A DNA stretch of 64,000 nucleotides from Gammaproteobacteria bacterium (GCA_021325575.1 JAJPGW010000012.1:158242-222241); one strand, 5' to 3'. Shown: positions 26,949 through 35,463, counted from the stretch's first letter. Translations and numbers: made by a program. The notes: generated by a model from the sequence alone, not told the origin.

Positions 26949-27057
26949 GAGTGTGTTGCAATTTTTCGTGGAAGGGTCGAAGTGATCTCGCGCTAAAAAT
27001 TTTTTTTAATTTTCTTCGCTATTTTTAGGGATTTTTTTCATGTTTCAGAACATCCGC

Positions 27058-27125
27058 TGTCATCCTGAGCGAAGTGAAGGATCTGTCCAACGTTCCAGAG
27101 ATCCTTCGCTTCGCTCAGGATGACA
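27058..27125. repeat. Family B palindromic repeat
   Basis: TGTCATCCTGAGCGAAGTGA is mirrored by the right end TCGCTCAGGATGACA around a short centre. It lies between the 13-codon gene promoter and the PmrA box of the 27198 gene. Confidence 0.9.
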
Positions 27126-27131
27126 CGTGAT

Positions 27132-27151
27132 TTTAAGTAATCCTTAAGGTT
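27132..27151 (+). promoter_or_regulatory. PmrA-type box upstream of the 27198 gene
   Basis: TTTAAGTAA-N2-CTTAAGGTT keeps the 11-bp core spacing, 47 bp before the ATG. The second half is identical to those at 6228 and 22395. Confidence 0.7.
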
Positions 27152-27197
27152 AATGAGATAAAATAATCATAAAATATGATTATTTAACGAGGATTCT

Positions 27198-27521
27198 ATG
27201 CCACCAAAAATTGATTTAACCGAACCACTTCTGGGTAACAAAAAAAAACGATTATTTAATTTCTTTTATGGCAGCACATCTCATAAACGCGTTACGCCCC
27301 CTAAAGAAAAGGTTCAAGCACTGCCACCCCAACCCGTTCCCATCGTGCAAAGGCAGGAAGAAAAATCGTTCTCTCGCAAAGGAAAATATGATGTACCTTT
27401 AGGATTTCAGCTAAATGGCAAACCAGTGACAGATATTATAATTTGCGAACCTATTCCAGAAGGCAAATTTGAAGTATTCTCAGCTGTTCGAGAAACAAGA
27501 TCTACCCTATTAAAATCTTAG
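27198..27521 (+). CDS. Small unknown protein, candidate effector
   Basis: This 107-residue protein has no recognised domain. Its N-terminus reads LTEPLLGNKKKR, a PLL sequence close to an acidic dileucine pattern (Asp sits one residue too far away) followed by a basic patch. The middle is Pro-rich and polar with no membrane segment. GAGG precedes the ATG by six bases. The PmrA box upstream is the main reason to call it a candidate effector. Confidence 0.6.
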   Translation: MPPKIDLTEPLLGNKKKRLFNFFYGSTSHKRVTPPKEKVQALPPQPVPIVQRQEEKSFSRKGKYDVPLGFQLNGKPVTDIIICEPIPEGKFEVFSAVRETRSTLLKS

Positions 27522-27600
27522 TTTGTTCCAATTTAGTCTGGCCAAGAAATTACTTACTTGTACAATCAATAACTTAGAATAAACTTCTATTTTTAAATAA

Positions 27601-27647
27601 TTTAGTTATTAAAATAGTTTGACAACTAAAATAATTTGTTTTAAAGT
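27601..27647 (+). promoter_or_regulatory. Promoter and probable MarR operator
   Basis: TTGACA (27619-27624) and TAAAGT (27642-27647) are 17 bp apart. The arms TTTAGTT (27601) and AACTAAA (27624-27630) form an inverted repeat overlapping the -35 box, a typical place for MarR autorepression. Binding by the adjacent regulator is inferred. Confidence 0.55.
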
Positions 27648-27682
27648 AACCCTATTGAACAATAACAGGCAAATAAAGTGCT

Positions 27683-28108
27683 ATGAACTTAACCGAAAAA
27701 GCAAAACAAATGACAGCGCATTTACTGACGCTGCGTCGCTTGCAGGATAAGTCCGAAGAGGACTTTATTGCCTCATTAGGCGGATTAACATTACCCCAGA
27801 TAAAAATTTTAAATATTATTGGTGATTCCGAGCCTTGCACCATGGGTGAAATAGCTAAAAAAACCAGTCTTTCACTGAGTAGCATTACCCTCATTGTTGA
27901 TAAATTGGTGAAACAAAAATTAATTACTCGTTTACGTAGTGATGAAGATAGACGAATTGTTTATGCAAAATTAGCGCCTGAAGGCAAGCGAATCTATCAA
28001 GTGCAAATTGAACGTTATAACCTAGTCGGTCATATGTTACTTTCGACTTTAAACGAACAAGAACAAGATATGTTTATAAATATACTTAAAAAAATGACTG
28101 GGTTATAA
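27683..28108 (+). CDS. MarR-family transcriptional regulator
   Basis: The 141-residue protein has the MarR winged-helix layout: an N-terminal dimerisation helix, LTLPQIKILNIIG, the recognition helix MGEIAKKTSLSLSSITLIVDKLVKQKLI, and the wing TRLRSDEDRRIVYAKLAPEGK (D-R motif). Family knowledge says such proteins repress their own and nearby genes until a ligand releases them. No transporter or enzyme is adjacent; the next gene is an unknown membrane protein, so the target is not clear. An inverted repeat overlaps its promoter. Confidence 0.9.
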   Translation: MNLTEKAKQMTAHLLTLRRLQDKSEEDFIASLGGLTLPQIKILNIIGDSEPCTMGEIAKKTSLSLSSITLIVDKLVKQKLITRLRSDEDRRIVYAKLAPEGKRIYQVQIERYNLVGHMLLSTLNEQEQDMFINILKKMTGL

Positions 28109-28255
28109 GAGATTTTTTTTGGCTTAATACTTTATAAATTGAAATATTAAGTTAATAAAATAATATATAGGATGATATTACGATATACCAGGGATTTTTT
28201 TATAAATTTACTTTAGATATTAAAATATTTATTAAATAAACTAACGAGGCAAGTT

Positions 28256-29635
28256 ATGACTACTTCAAGAACAATCGAAACTCCAGCCATGGGCGCAACC
28301 ATTCAAAATGCTGCTGTGACTTTAGAAGTTACCCAAGCAATTACCGACGGATTAAATTCTATTCCACCTACACCCGATGTGGATTTTCCCGGCCAAGGCA
28401 CATTTTTAACTTCGTTTGGAAAAACCGCAGTCTCCGTTCTAGCTTTTCTCGGCACAGCGCTTGCCCTGAAAGATACGTGGGATAGCGCGAAAGAACTTTA
28501 TTACGCAGAAAATAAAAACTTCGAAAAAGTGGCTAAATTAGCCATTAATTTATTTAGAACGGCTGTAGTCGGCGTATTTTTTGCAAGTTTAATCACGGGT
28601 GCCGCTTTAGCGCTACCGATTTTATTGCCGATCAGCGCTGCATTAGGTGGTGCATGGTGTTTGTATACCGCTGTAAAAAAAGCTTATCAAGCTTATAAAG
28701 CACATCAAGAAGGAAATAAAACCGAACGAAATACGTTGTTGAAAGAATCCGGCTTAAATTTCATTGCTGCTACCATTAATGGTCTTGGTACTTATGCCAG
28801 CATTGCAGTGACTCAGATTGGCGCTGCTTTGAAAACGGCAAATGACATGTTTAACGATGGTGTTGCCCATTGGAATTTTCCTGAAATTCTCGCAGCAATT
28901 GATCTTACCCAAACCGCCGGCCGTGTTTATGAAGCATTTAAACCCGTCGCTTATGCGTTAGGCGCTCTTTTAACGTTAGGGACCGCAAGTTCACTGGTCG
29001 CCAATGCTAATCGTCAATTTGATGAAACGATTGAATCACTGAAAAATCCTAGAGACAGTATCAAGCGTGCTTGCGAAAACTTTGCGGAAGGCGCCAAAAA
29101 GGTAGGAAGCTTCATCAAAAATTCTTACGGGTTCGGAATTATCCCTGTGCTGATTGCAGCACCGATCGTTATTACCTCAAAGGTATTAACTGTCGCGGCC
29201 AGCATCACGCAAGTTGTTTTAGCAGCTCCGATCAGAGCGCTGTCATATCTTTGGGACAAAATACGTTCCTGCGGTTCTAACAGCGAACAAGAACCTCTTC
29301 TTCCCAAAGTTTCCGCACCTAAACCGGATTTAGCTCAACAACGCGCTCTCTATGAAAAATTGAAAACCAAAGTGCAAGACCAAAAAGCTCACCTGGATCA
29401 ACAAACAAATGATTCAAAACACGCTGCCAAAAAATTAGTAGTCGATGAAATTGCACAGTCACTTGGCAGATCTTTTGAAGAATACCGTCCAGTCAAAGTT
29501 GACGCTCTCGAAAAACAAGCTAAAGAAAAAAGCTCTCTGGTTTATCAATCTTTCTTTCGTGATGTAAGCCGTACTAAAGAAATTGTTGAGTTAGCCAAAG
29601 CATTAAATAATTCAACTCCAGGATTGGCACACTAG
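28256..29635 (+). CDS. Unknown membrane protein with acidic dileucine motif, candidate effector
   Basis: No family was recognised for this 459-residue protein. Hydrophobic segments lie at about residues 60-80, 98-135, 165-190, 230-250 and 295-330. A hydrophilic, probably coiled tail follows. EQEPLL at residues 344-349, just after the last hydrophobic stretch, fits the eukaryotic [D/E]xxxL[L/I] sorting pattern. ACGAGG precedes the ATG. Upstream I find only a half-site (CTTAATACT near 28129) and no full PmrA box, so the effector call rests on similarity of layout to the 6286 and 11602 proteins. A clear terminator follows. Confidence 0.55.
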   Translation: MTTSRTIETPAMGATIQNAAVTLEVTQAITDGLNSIPPTPDVDFPGQGTFLTSFGKTAVSVLAFLGTALALKDTWDSAKELYYAENKNFEKVAKLAINLFRTAVVGVFFASLITGAALALPILLPISAALGGAWCLYTAVKKAYQAYKAHQEGNKTERNTLLKESGLNFIAATINGLGTYASIAVTQIGAALKTANDMFNDGVAHWNFPEILAAIDLTQTAGRVYEAFKPVAYALGALLTLGTASSLVANANRQFDETIESLKNPRDSIKRACENFAEGAKKVGSFIKNSYGFGIIPVLIAAPIVITSKVLTVAASITQVVLAAPIRALSYLWDKIRSCGSNSEQEPLLPKVSAPKPDLAQQRALYEKLKTKVQDQKAHLDQQTNDSKHAAKKLVVDEIAQSLGRSFEEYRPVKVDALEKQAKEKSSLVYQSFFRDVSRTKEIVELAKALNNSTPGLAH

Positions 29636-29648
29636 ATCTTGATAGATG

Positions 29649-29677
29649 GGCCCTGAGAAAATTCAGGGTCTTTTTTT
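29649..29677 (+). terminator. Intrinsic terminator after the 28256 gene
   Basis: CCCTGA pairs with TCAGGG (extended by G-C and G-U pairs) and is followed by seven T residues, 14 bp after the stop. It separates this gene from the convergent replication gene. Confidence 0.85.
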
Positions 29678-31022
29678 ATGTTACAAGCAATTTTTCCATT
29701 TCAGATTCTTCAGTGCATTCCCTTTCAATAAATTTTTCAAATGAACAAAGCCGTTCTTGAATTCCTTTGCACTCGCGCAAAATAAATTGTCTAAGCAATC
29801 CTTTAATTTGCGGCGAAGCAAGTACGGTATCTCGGGTATATTTATTTTTCTGTAATTTTAGGACTGTTTGAATGGCGGGTTCTGCGACGTCATAAAATTT
29901 CTGAATAATGGCATTTTTTTCATGAACGGCAAGACTATCAAATTCCCTATCAATAAAACTTTCACGATAAATCTGATAATTTTCTTCGAGTTCATCTTTT
30001 CGTTGCTGCGTTTCTTTCAAGGCTTCCGCTTTTTTATGTTTGATGAGGACCACGCTTTTCTCCGGCAAAAAGTTATTTTTCAATGCACTCAAGAAATACC
30101 CTGCCAGATTATGCACCCTGCCCTTCTGATAATTTTGCGAGGATTCGACAATTTCCATTTTTTCCTGGATAAACGTCTCGGAATACTCTGCCATCACTTG
30201 GATGGCCTGCTCTCTCGATAAACTAAAATCCGCCATTAATTTTGATTGCAGCGTGTTTTTTAGCGTGTCTTTTTCATCTTCGATGGATTGAGTTCCAAGT
30301 CGGACCTTTTTCGCTCTTTCTTTTAAGAGAAAACGGACTTTGCTGACTTGACGTCCCTCTTTTAAAAAATCCGCTTCGACAATCAAATCTGAATAGGTAT
30401 TCACTTCTTCTATGGATTTATCCAACACACGGCGCTTAAAGTCGCGAAAAATGGGATACTTGTCGGCAGGCACGCCCATTAATTTTCGAAACACATCCAT
30501 TTCAAGCCATTTGGTATAAGGCAAACCTCGATAGCGTATGCAATTTTCATAAAGCGCCAGTCCATAACTTGATTTAAAACGGGATTGGATGAAAAGGTTA
30601 ATTTTTCCAAACATGGACGGCGAATGTAATAAGGCTTTCATGCGCGGCGAATAAGCATAAAGACAAATAGGCCCGCGCAAGCTGACGCTGGCTAGAATGG
30701 AGCTTGCTGTCCAATCTTCTTGTCCCGTTGTGTCGCTGACCACGTTCCATTCGATCACAGTCGAGATCAAGCCTTTTAAGCCTTCTTTGATCGCCGCGTG
30801 ATTATTTCCACTGTATCCAATTAAACGGCAAAGTTGTTTCACCGTGATTTCGTGTTCTTCTTTGGTTTGAAGTTCTTTGTACGCATGATAGAGCAATGCA
30901 TTACTGATTTTTCGCTGCAGTAAACTGAGCGAGTTCGAGCAATGAATGGTCGCCGCGTGTTTTTTTAATTCGGGCGAAGAATCTTTTTTTTCTAATCCCA
31001 CATCCGTCACAGTTAATCCCAT
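29676..31022 (-). CDS. repA: Plasmid-type replication initiator (Rep_3-like)
   Basis: This 448-residue protein has the tandem winged-helix layout of Rep_3 initiators: SLSLLQRKISNALLYHAYKE, then SSYGLALYENCIRYRGL and the second domain LEMDVFRKLMGV...FRDFKRRVLDKSIEEVN. A long charged C-terminal region follows. Family knowledge: such proteins bind iterons to open a plasmid origin and repress their own gene. Five iterons lie at and upstream of the start. I chose the ATG at 31022, but a GTG at 31031 is in frame; two iterons actually encode or overlap the first codons. It is divergent from parAB, as in plasmid maintenance modules of Coxiella type. Confidence 0.82.
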   Translation of the reverse strand: MGLTVTDVGLEKKDSSPELKKHAATIHCSNSLSLLQRKISNALLYHAYKELQTKEEHEITVKQLCRLIGYSGNNHAAIKEGLKGLISTVIEWNVVSDTTGQEDWTASSILASVSLRGPICLYAYSPRMKALLHSPSMFGKINLFIQSRFKSSYGLALYENCIRYRGLPYTKWLEMDVFRKLMGVPADKYPIFRDFKRRVLDKSIEEVNTYSDLIVEADFLKEGRQVSKVRFLLKERAKKVRLGTQSIEDEKDTLKNTLQSKLMADFSLSREQAIQVMAEYSETFIQEKMEIVESSQNYQKGRVHNLAGYFLSALKNNFLPEKSVVLIKHKKAEALKETQQRKDELEENYQIYRESFIDREFDSLAVHEKNAIIQKFYDVAEPAIQTVLKLQKNKYTRDTVLASPQIKGLLRQFILRECKGIQERLCSFEKFIERECTEESEMEKLLVT

Positions 31023-31096
31023 AGGCGTCACATTTCCATCCCAAAAATGTCACATTTCATCCCACAGATGTCACAATTTATCCCATAGCCGTCACA
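30995..31096 (-). repeat. Iteron array, five copies (probable replication origin)
   Basis: Five 17-bp copies of TGTGAC-N5-TGGGAT (minus strand) start at 30995, 31016, 31038, 31059 and 31080, with spacings of 21, 22, 21 and 21 bp (about two helical turns). The copies nearest the gene overlap its first codons. AT-rich DNA at 31100-31280 beside them would suit duplex opening. One copy (31038) has TTGGGAT with an altered centre. Confidence 0.9.
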
Positions 31097-31286
31097 TTTT
31101 TCACGCTTAAATTTTTATTTTTCAATATGTTATTAGCAAAGAAACATATAAACATATATATAAACAAAAACACAACTAGCCGTGTTGCTTTTTCTTTTTT
31201 AAAAATAACATAAAACTTAATTTTTCGTGACATTAGATTGATCATATATTAAGTTATATCGTAATACAACAGAGGGAGTTTGACAC

Positions 31287-32162
31287 ATGAAAGTGATTGC
31301 GTTTTTGAATAACAAAGGCGGTGTCGGTAAAACAACCTGTAGTCGCACCATGGCAGAATATTTAAGCCGCACGCGAAAAATGCCGACGCTGGCTATCGAT
31401 TTTGATCCTCAATGTAATTTTTCGCATCAATATCTCAAAATGGAAATCGATCCTGCAGCACCCGAAGGTTTAATGCCGCCTATTCATCCGGATTACAGTC
31501 CTGACAATCCCGATGATGAAGATTGGGATGGTCGCAGTAGTATCGCAGAAATTTTTTATGGACAAGGTGTGATTCCTTATCCCACCTACATTGAACATCT
31601 GGATTTAGCGCCGGGACATGCCGAAAAATTGCTTGCTGCAGAATCAGTCAGAAAATCAGAGGTTGTGGAAAAAGTCCACAAGCAACTGACTAATTTTTTG
31701 AATTCTCCTGATGTTCAGGCTACTTATAAAGCAGTTGTGATTGATACAGCACCGTCCAAAGGCCCGCTTACGGTGAGCGTAATTAAGGCCGCGACCCATA
31801 TTGTTATTCCATCGGTTATGGAAGAACAACCCGTTCAGGGAATTTATGGCATGTTGCAATTGTGGATGCAGGAATCGTTAGCGCGTGAAAAAAACCGTCC
31901 GTTAAAACTCATTGGCATTCTGCCCAATATGTTTAAGCAAACACGTTTGCACAAAGATATTTTAAAAAGTCTTCAGGATAATTCTGCGATCAGTAAATAC
32001 ATCATGCCGGTGAAATTAAGCCAGCGTATTGTCTTTGCGGAAATCGATTCAGAGGATGCCAATCCCCATTCCATTTTTGATTTTCATGAAAGTCATGTGG
32101 CGAAACAGGAAGCTTTAGAGGTTTGTGATTTCATTTCTGAGAGGATATTTAACGATGAGTAA
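31287..32162 (+). CDS. parA: ParA-family partition ATPase
   Basis: This 291-residue Walker-type ATPase has the deviant Walker A KGGVGKTT at residues 10-17, AIDFDPQCNFS (A'), and VVIDTAPSKGP (Walker B). It lacks the N-terminal DNA-binding domain of P1-type ParA. It segregates DNA together with ParB. GAGGGAG precedes the start. It overlaps parB by 8 bp. The 100-170 bp upstream are very AT-rich and hold the inverted repeat AACACaactagccGTGTT near 31170, a possible parS or operator. Confidence 0.92.
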   Translation: MKVIAFLNNKGGVGKTTCSRTMAEYLSRTRKMPTLAIDFDPQCNFSHQYLKMEIDPAAPEGLMPPIHPDYSPDNPDDEDWDGRSSIAEIFYGQGVIPYPTYIEHLDLAPGHAEKLLAAESVRKSEVVEKVHKQLTNFLNSPDVQATYKAVVIDTAPSKGPLTVSVIKAATHIVIPSVMEEQPVQGIYGMLQLWMQESLAREKNRPLKLIGILPNMFKQTRLHKDILKSLQDNSAISKYIMPVKLSQRIVFAEIDSEDANPHSIFDFHESHVAKQEALEVCDFISERIFNDE

Positions 32163-33168
32163 ACGGAAGCGCTTTGGTGTGTCACAGGCTTTGACCCGTG
32201 GATTAAGTGAAACTATCCATGTTGTGGAAAACAACGCAGGGGTTTTTCGAAATGTTGTATTACCGTTATCGCGCGTTGAATTGGACCCAGACAATCCGCG
32301 TAAGTTGAGCATCACGTTAGATGACATGCGCCATGGACTAGATAAAAATGATGGTCTCTATCAGCGTAAATCCGAAGAGTTGGAAAAATTAAAAGAACTG
32401 GCCAATACCATTGAAACCAGCGGTGTCATTAACCCAGTTGTTGTGTACAAGAGAGGTGAAGTGTATCGAGTGGTCGCAGGCGAGCGACGTTGCCTAGCTT
32501 CGATTCTTGCGGGCAAGCAGGAAATTGATGCGCGAGTTTTTAATGAAAAACCCAAAGGATTTGAATTAAAGCTGATTCAATGGATTGAAAACACCGCTCG
32601 TGAAGATCTGACCTTGGAAGAACGAATCGGCAATATTCGCGATATTATTTCTGAATATCAAAACCAACATGGGAAAACCGCGCTGTCAGCGACATTAATT
32701 AAAAATATTACGGGTCTTTCACTGCCACAAGCGACCTATTACATTGCGGTTTTGAATGCACCTCATGATGTCAAAATGATTATTGAAAATGGCCAAGTCC
32801 GAAGCCTCGATAAAGCGGCGGTGCTGGCGACCATCGAATCGGATGAAATTCGCCGCGAAGCCATTAAGGCTTGTATTGAGGGTTCCAGTTTAAAAGACCT
32901 TCGTAAAATCATTGCTCGCGAAAAGCTGCATTCCAAAAATGAAAAGACTGAAAAAGCAGAACGTAAGCGCGGCAGGGTAGTCAGCCGGGTAAATATGGGT
33001 TTTACTTTAAATCCAACGGTTGTCCAGACCATTGTCCATTCGGTTTTAAATCAGGCAGAATATCGCAAATTTTCAGATATCTTTTCAAAAGTGGATTGGT
33101 CACACTTCGACCAGACCGCCAGAGCTTTTAGAAAATTGATTGAAATTTTAGAGCAAGATGTGAGATGA
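32155..33168 (+). CDS. parB: ParB-family partition protein
   Basis: The 337-residue centromere-binding protein has the ParB N-terminal domain (LSRVELDPDNPRKL, SGVINPVVVYKRGEVYRVVAGERRCLA with the GERR CTPase motif). A helix-turn-helix region follows ([24 protein letters not shown]), then a C-terminal dimerisation segment. I chose the ATG at 32155 with GAGAGG upstream; a longer frame starts inside parA. It is coupled to parA and followed 4 bp later by a small RHH-like gene. Confidence 0.9.
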   Translation: MSKRKRFGVSQALTRGLSETIHVVENNAGVFRNVVLPLSRVELDPDNPRKLSITLDDMRHGLDKNDGLYQRKSEELEKLKELANTIETSGVINPVVVYKRGEVYRVVAGERRCLASILAGKQEIDARVFNEKPKGFELKLIQWIENTAREDLTLEERIGNIRDIISEYQNQHGKTALSATLIKNITGLSLPQATYYIAVLNAPHDVKMIIENGQVRSLDKAAVLATIESDEIRREAIKACIEGSSLKDLRKIIAREKLHSKNEKTEKAERKRGRVVSRVNMGFTLNPTVVQTIVHSVLNQAEYRKFSDIFSKVDWSHFDQTARAFRKLIEILEQDVR

Positions 33169-33172
33169 GCTT

Positions 33173-33532
33173 ATGAATAAAAAAATAATGACCTCGATCA
33201 AATTACAAAAAATCGTCCATTTAAAAATGCAGCAGCGCATCATCAGTGACGGTTATGGGATGCGCGGCAAAAGCCAATGGATCATTGAAGCCATTGAACA
33301 ATTTCTGAAATTACCGGATTTTCCGACATTGGTTGATATTGCAGATGGCATGGATCAACTCAGTGAATTGATCAGTATTCGCTTACCAGAAGACTTGATG
33401 AATCAAATCGATCAATCCATTATCAAAATCCGTCGCCATTATCCCGCCATGGAAGGGGTAAAGAGCAATGTCGTTCGCGCAAGCATCATGCAAAGGCTGT
33501 TGCGCGAGCCAACTTCGGTGACCGAAGTATAG
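33173..33532 (+). CDS. Small protein with two ribbon-helix-helix-like segments, third gene of the par operon
   Basis: The 119-residue protein seems to contain two RHH-type units. The first is a strand TSIKLQKIVHLKMQ followed by helices with GKSQWIIEAIEQFL. The second is SIRLPEDLMNQIDQSI with RASIMQRLLR. This is my reading of the pattern, not a firm family match. It lies 4 bp after parB, so it is probably a partition or copy-control accessory DNA-binding protein. Two iterons follow it. Confidence 0.6.
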   Translation: MNKKIMTSIKLQKIVHLKMQQRIISDGYGMRGKSQWIIEAIEQFLKLPDFPTLVDIADGMDQLSELISIRLPEDLMNQIDQSIIKIRRHYPAMEGVKSNVVRASIMQRLLREPTSVTEV

Positions 33533-33613
33533 TTTAACTTATTGATAATAAAAGAAATTAATTAATTTTAAATCGATGGTAACATTGGCTAGATATAAGA
33601 GCCCCCAGAAGAA

Positions 33614-33668
33614 TGTGACATCTGTGGGATGCTCGAATATCCCCCGTAACATGTGACGGCTATGGGAT
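33614..33668 (+). repeat. Two further iterons in opposite orientation
   Basis: TGTGACATCTGTGGGAT (33614-33630) and TGTGACGGCTATGGGAT (33652-33668) are exact copies of the iterons at 31059 and 31080 but on the plus strand. They bracket parA-parB-RHH together with the main array and lie just upstream of the phosphodiesterase gene. Confidence 0.9.
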
Positions 33669-33715
33669 GTTCCATGTAGAACATATGGTCAGCAAAACGC
33701 CGCTAAGGAAAAAGA

Positions 33716-34912
33716 GTGAAAAAAAACATAATTCATTTATTACAAATGCTCGTTCTGTTTATCATCGGCAGCTCTTCTCTTTACGCTGCTGAGACGGCCT
33801 CGGTTGCTACTTTTATTAGTGTTGCAGATATTCATTTTGATCCCTTGTCCGATTGCCGACATACCCATGGGACTTGTCAAATCGCCACTCGTTTACGTCA
33901 AGCAAGCTATCAAAATTGGGATGCGATCTATGAAAAATATGGCAAAAAAGACTTAAGTTTTGCCTATGAAGATGCGAATTATCCACTGCTGAAATCCTCC
34001 CTAATCGCTATGCAAGCCGTGGCCAAAGAAAAAAATGCTGGCTTCGTAATGATTATGGGTGATTTTTTAGGTCACGATTTTCGAAATGAATATAAGCAAT
34101 ATACCGGCGATAGAACCAGAGCAGGGTACGAAGCCTTCGTGAAAAAAACTTATCAGTTTATTACCAATGAATTCGTACAAACTTTTCCAACATTAAATAT
34201 ATATCCCGTGGTCGGGAACAATGATTCTTATACTGGCGATTATGATACCGTCCCTCATGGCAAATTTTTGCAGGACATGACTGAGATCTGGTCGGTATTT
34301 TTCAAAGATAAATCGAATCAAGAAAGTTTTAAGCGTAATTTTCCAAAAGCAGGGTATTATGCGGTTGATTTGCCCTCGGGTGAAAAACAAAAGTTAATTG
34401 TTCTCAATTCAGTCATATTTTCAACAAGTGCGCTAAAACCGACAAAACAAGCGTCGCTGGAACAGTTAGATTGGTTAGATCAAGAATTAACTGAAACAAC
34501 TAAAAATGATCAATCCGTATTGCTAGCTTATCATATCCCCGTTGGGGTCGATATTTTTTCCACTTTTGAATTTAAGTTCAATAAAATAAATGAATTCTGG
34601 AAATCCGCTTACACTTCAAGATTTGAAAATATATTAAAACAATTTAAAAATATAGCAGCTCTTTTATGTGCTCACATTCATATTGACACACTTCAGGCAT
34701 TTGGCTTACGCACCGTAGGCCATGTGCCCGTCTATATTACGCCATCCATTAGTCCGATTTTTGGCAATAATCCCGCTTTTAAAGTATTTTTCTATGATGT
34801 GCGCACTTTACGAATTGTTGATACAGATACTTATTCCGTGTCGATAGGGGATAAAAACACTCATCAATGGAAAAAAAATCTTGTATTACTCGCGCCTAAT
34901 AGACAAAAATAA
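33716..34912 (+). CDS. Secreted acid-sphingomyelinase-like phosphodiesterase
   Basis: This 398-residue calcineurin-fold metallophosphoesterase has an N-terminal signal peptide (cleavage likely after LYA). Metal-site motifs in order are ADIHFDP, IMGDFLGHDF, VVGNNDSYTGDY, AYHIPVG and CAHIHIDT. The order and spacing match the acid sphingomyelinase/SMPDL3 group, common in eukaryotes. It may cleave phosphocholine-type or nucleotide phosphodiesters outside the cytoplasm. Eukaryotic ASMs have additional saposin and C-terminal domains that are absent here. The GTG start has AAGGAA upstream. It lies directly after the plasmid-type module. Confidence 0.8.
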   Translation: MKKNIIHLLQMLVLFIIGSSSLYAAETASVATFISVADIHFDPLSDCRHTHGTCQIATRLRQASYQNWDAIYEKYGKKDLSFAYEDANYPLLKSSLIAMQAVAKEKNAGFVMIMGDFLGHDFRNEYKQYTGDRTRAGYEAFVKKTYQFITNEFVQTFPTLNIYPVVGNNDSYTGDYDTVPHGKFLQDMTEIWSVFFKDKSNQESFKRNFPKAGYYAVDLPSGEKQKLIVLNSVIFSTSALKPTKQASLEQLDWLDQELTETTKNDQSVLLAYHIPVGVDIFSTFEFKFNKINEFWKSAYTSRFENILKQFKNIAALLCAHIHIDTLQAFGLRTVGHVPVYITPSISPIFGNNPAFKVFFYDVRTLRIVDTDTYSVSIGDKNTHQWKKNLVLLAPNRQK

Positions 34913-34935
34913 AAGCGTTTCAGTATAATCTGAGG

Positions 34936-35463
34936 ATGGAAAACAATAGACAAATCCTCATTGATGCTTTTCAAAAACATATTGATGCTGAACTTCGCAA
35001 AGATTTAGATACCACACTTGCAACGATGACTTCGGATCCGCACCTAAACAACATTCCAACCATGATCGGTGGAATAGGCTTAGTAGGTGTTCGGCAGTTT
35101 TATAGCAATTTAATTCTTCCCGGGAAATTCTTTCCACCCGATACCGAAATGGTTCCCGTGTCTCGAACCGTTGATGATCATCAATTGGTTGACGAAATTA
35201 TTTTTAAATTCACTCATACAACAGAAATTGGCTGGATGTTACCGAATATCAAACCGACCGGAAAACGCGTCGAAATCCCATTGGTCGTGATTGTTGGGTT
35301 TTCTAATGGAAAAGTAACCCATGAACATATTTATTGGGATCAAGCCAGCGTGCTTCAGCAAATAGGATTATTAGATCCGAAAGGATTGCCAATTAAAGGA
35401 GTAGAAGCTGCCAAAAAAATGGATGAGCTGCGGTATCGATTGACGCACCCAATGAAAAGCTAA
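34936..35463 (+). CDS. NTF2-like (SnoaL-type) protein
   Basis: The 175-residue protein has the cone-shaped NTF2 fold pattern: an N-terminal helix pair (LIDAFQKHIDAELRKDLDTTLATMT), strands around VDEIIFKFTHT, and KPTGKRVEIPLVVIVGFSNGKVTHEHIYWDQASVLQQIGLLD. This last segment is typical of the SnoaL_4-like group. Function is not fixed in this family (isomerases, hydrolases, binding proteins). It starts 23 bp after the phosphodiesterase stop and overlaps the end of the convergent beta-lactamase gene by 4 bp. Confidence 0.7.
   Translation: MENNRQILIDAFQKHIDAELRKDLDTTLATMTSDPHLNNIPTMIGGIGLVGVRQFYSNLILPGKFFPPDTEMVPVSRTVDDHQLVDEIIFKFTHTTEIGWMLPNIKPTGKRVEIPLVVIVGFSNGKVTHEHIYWDQASVLQQIGLLDPKGLPIKGVEAAKKMDELRYRLTHPMKS

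Noticed and set aside
28120..28255. PmrA box for the 28256 gene
   Set aside because: Only one good half-site (CTTAATACT) is present; other TTAA pairs have spacings of 5, 7 or 12 bp, not 11.
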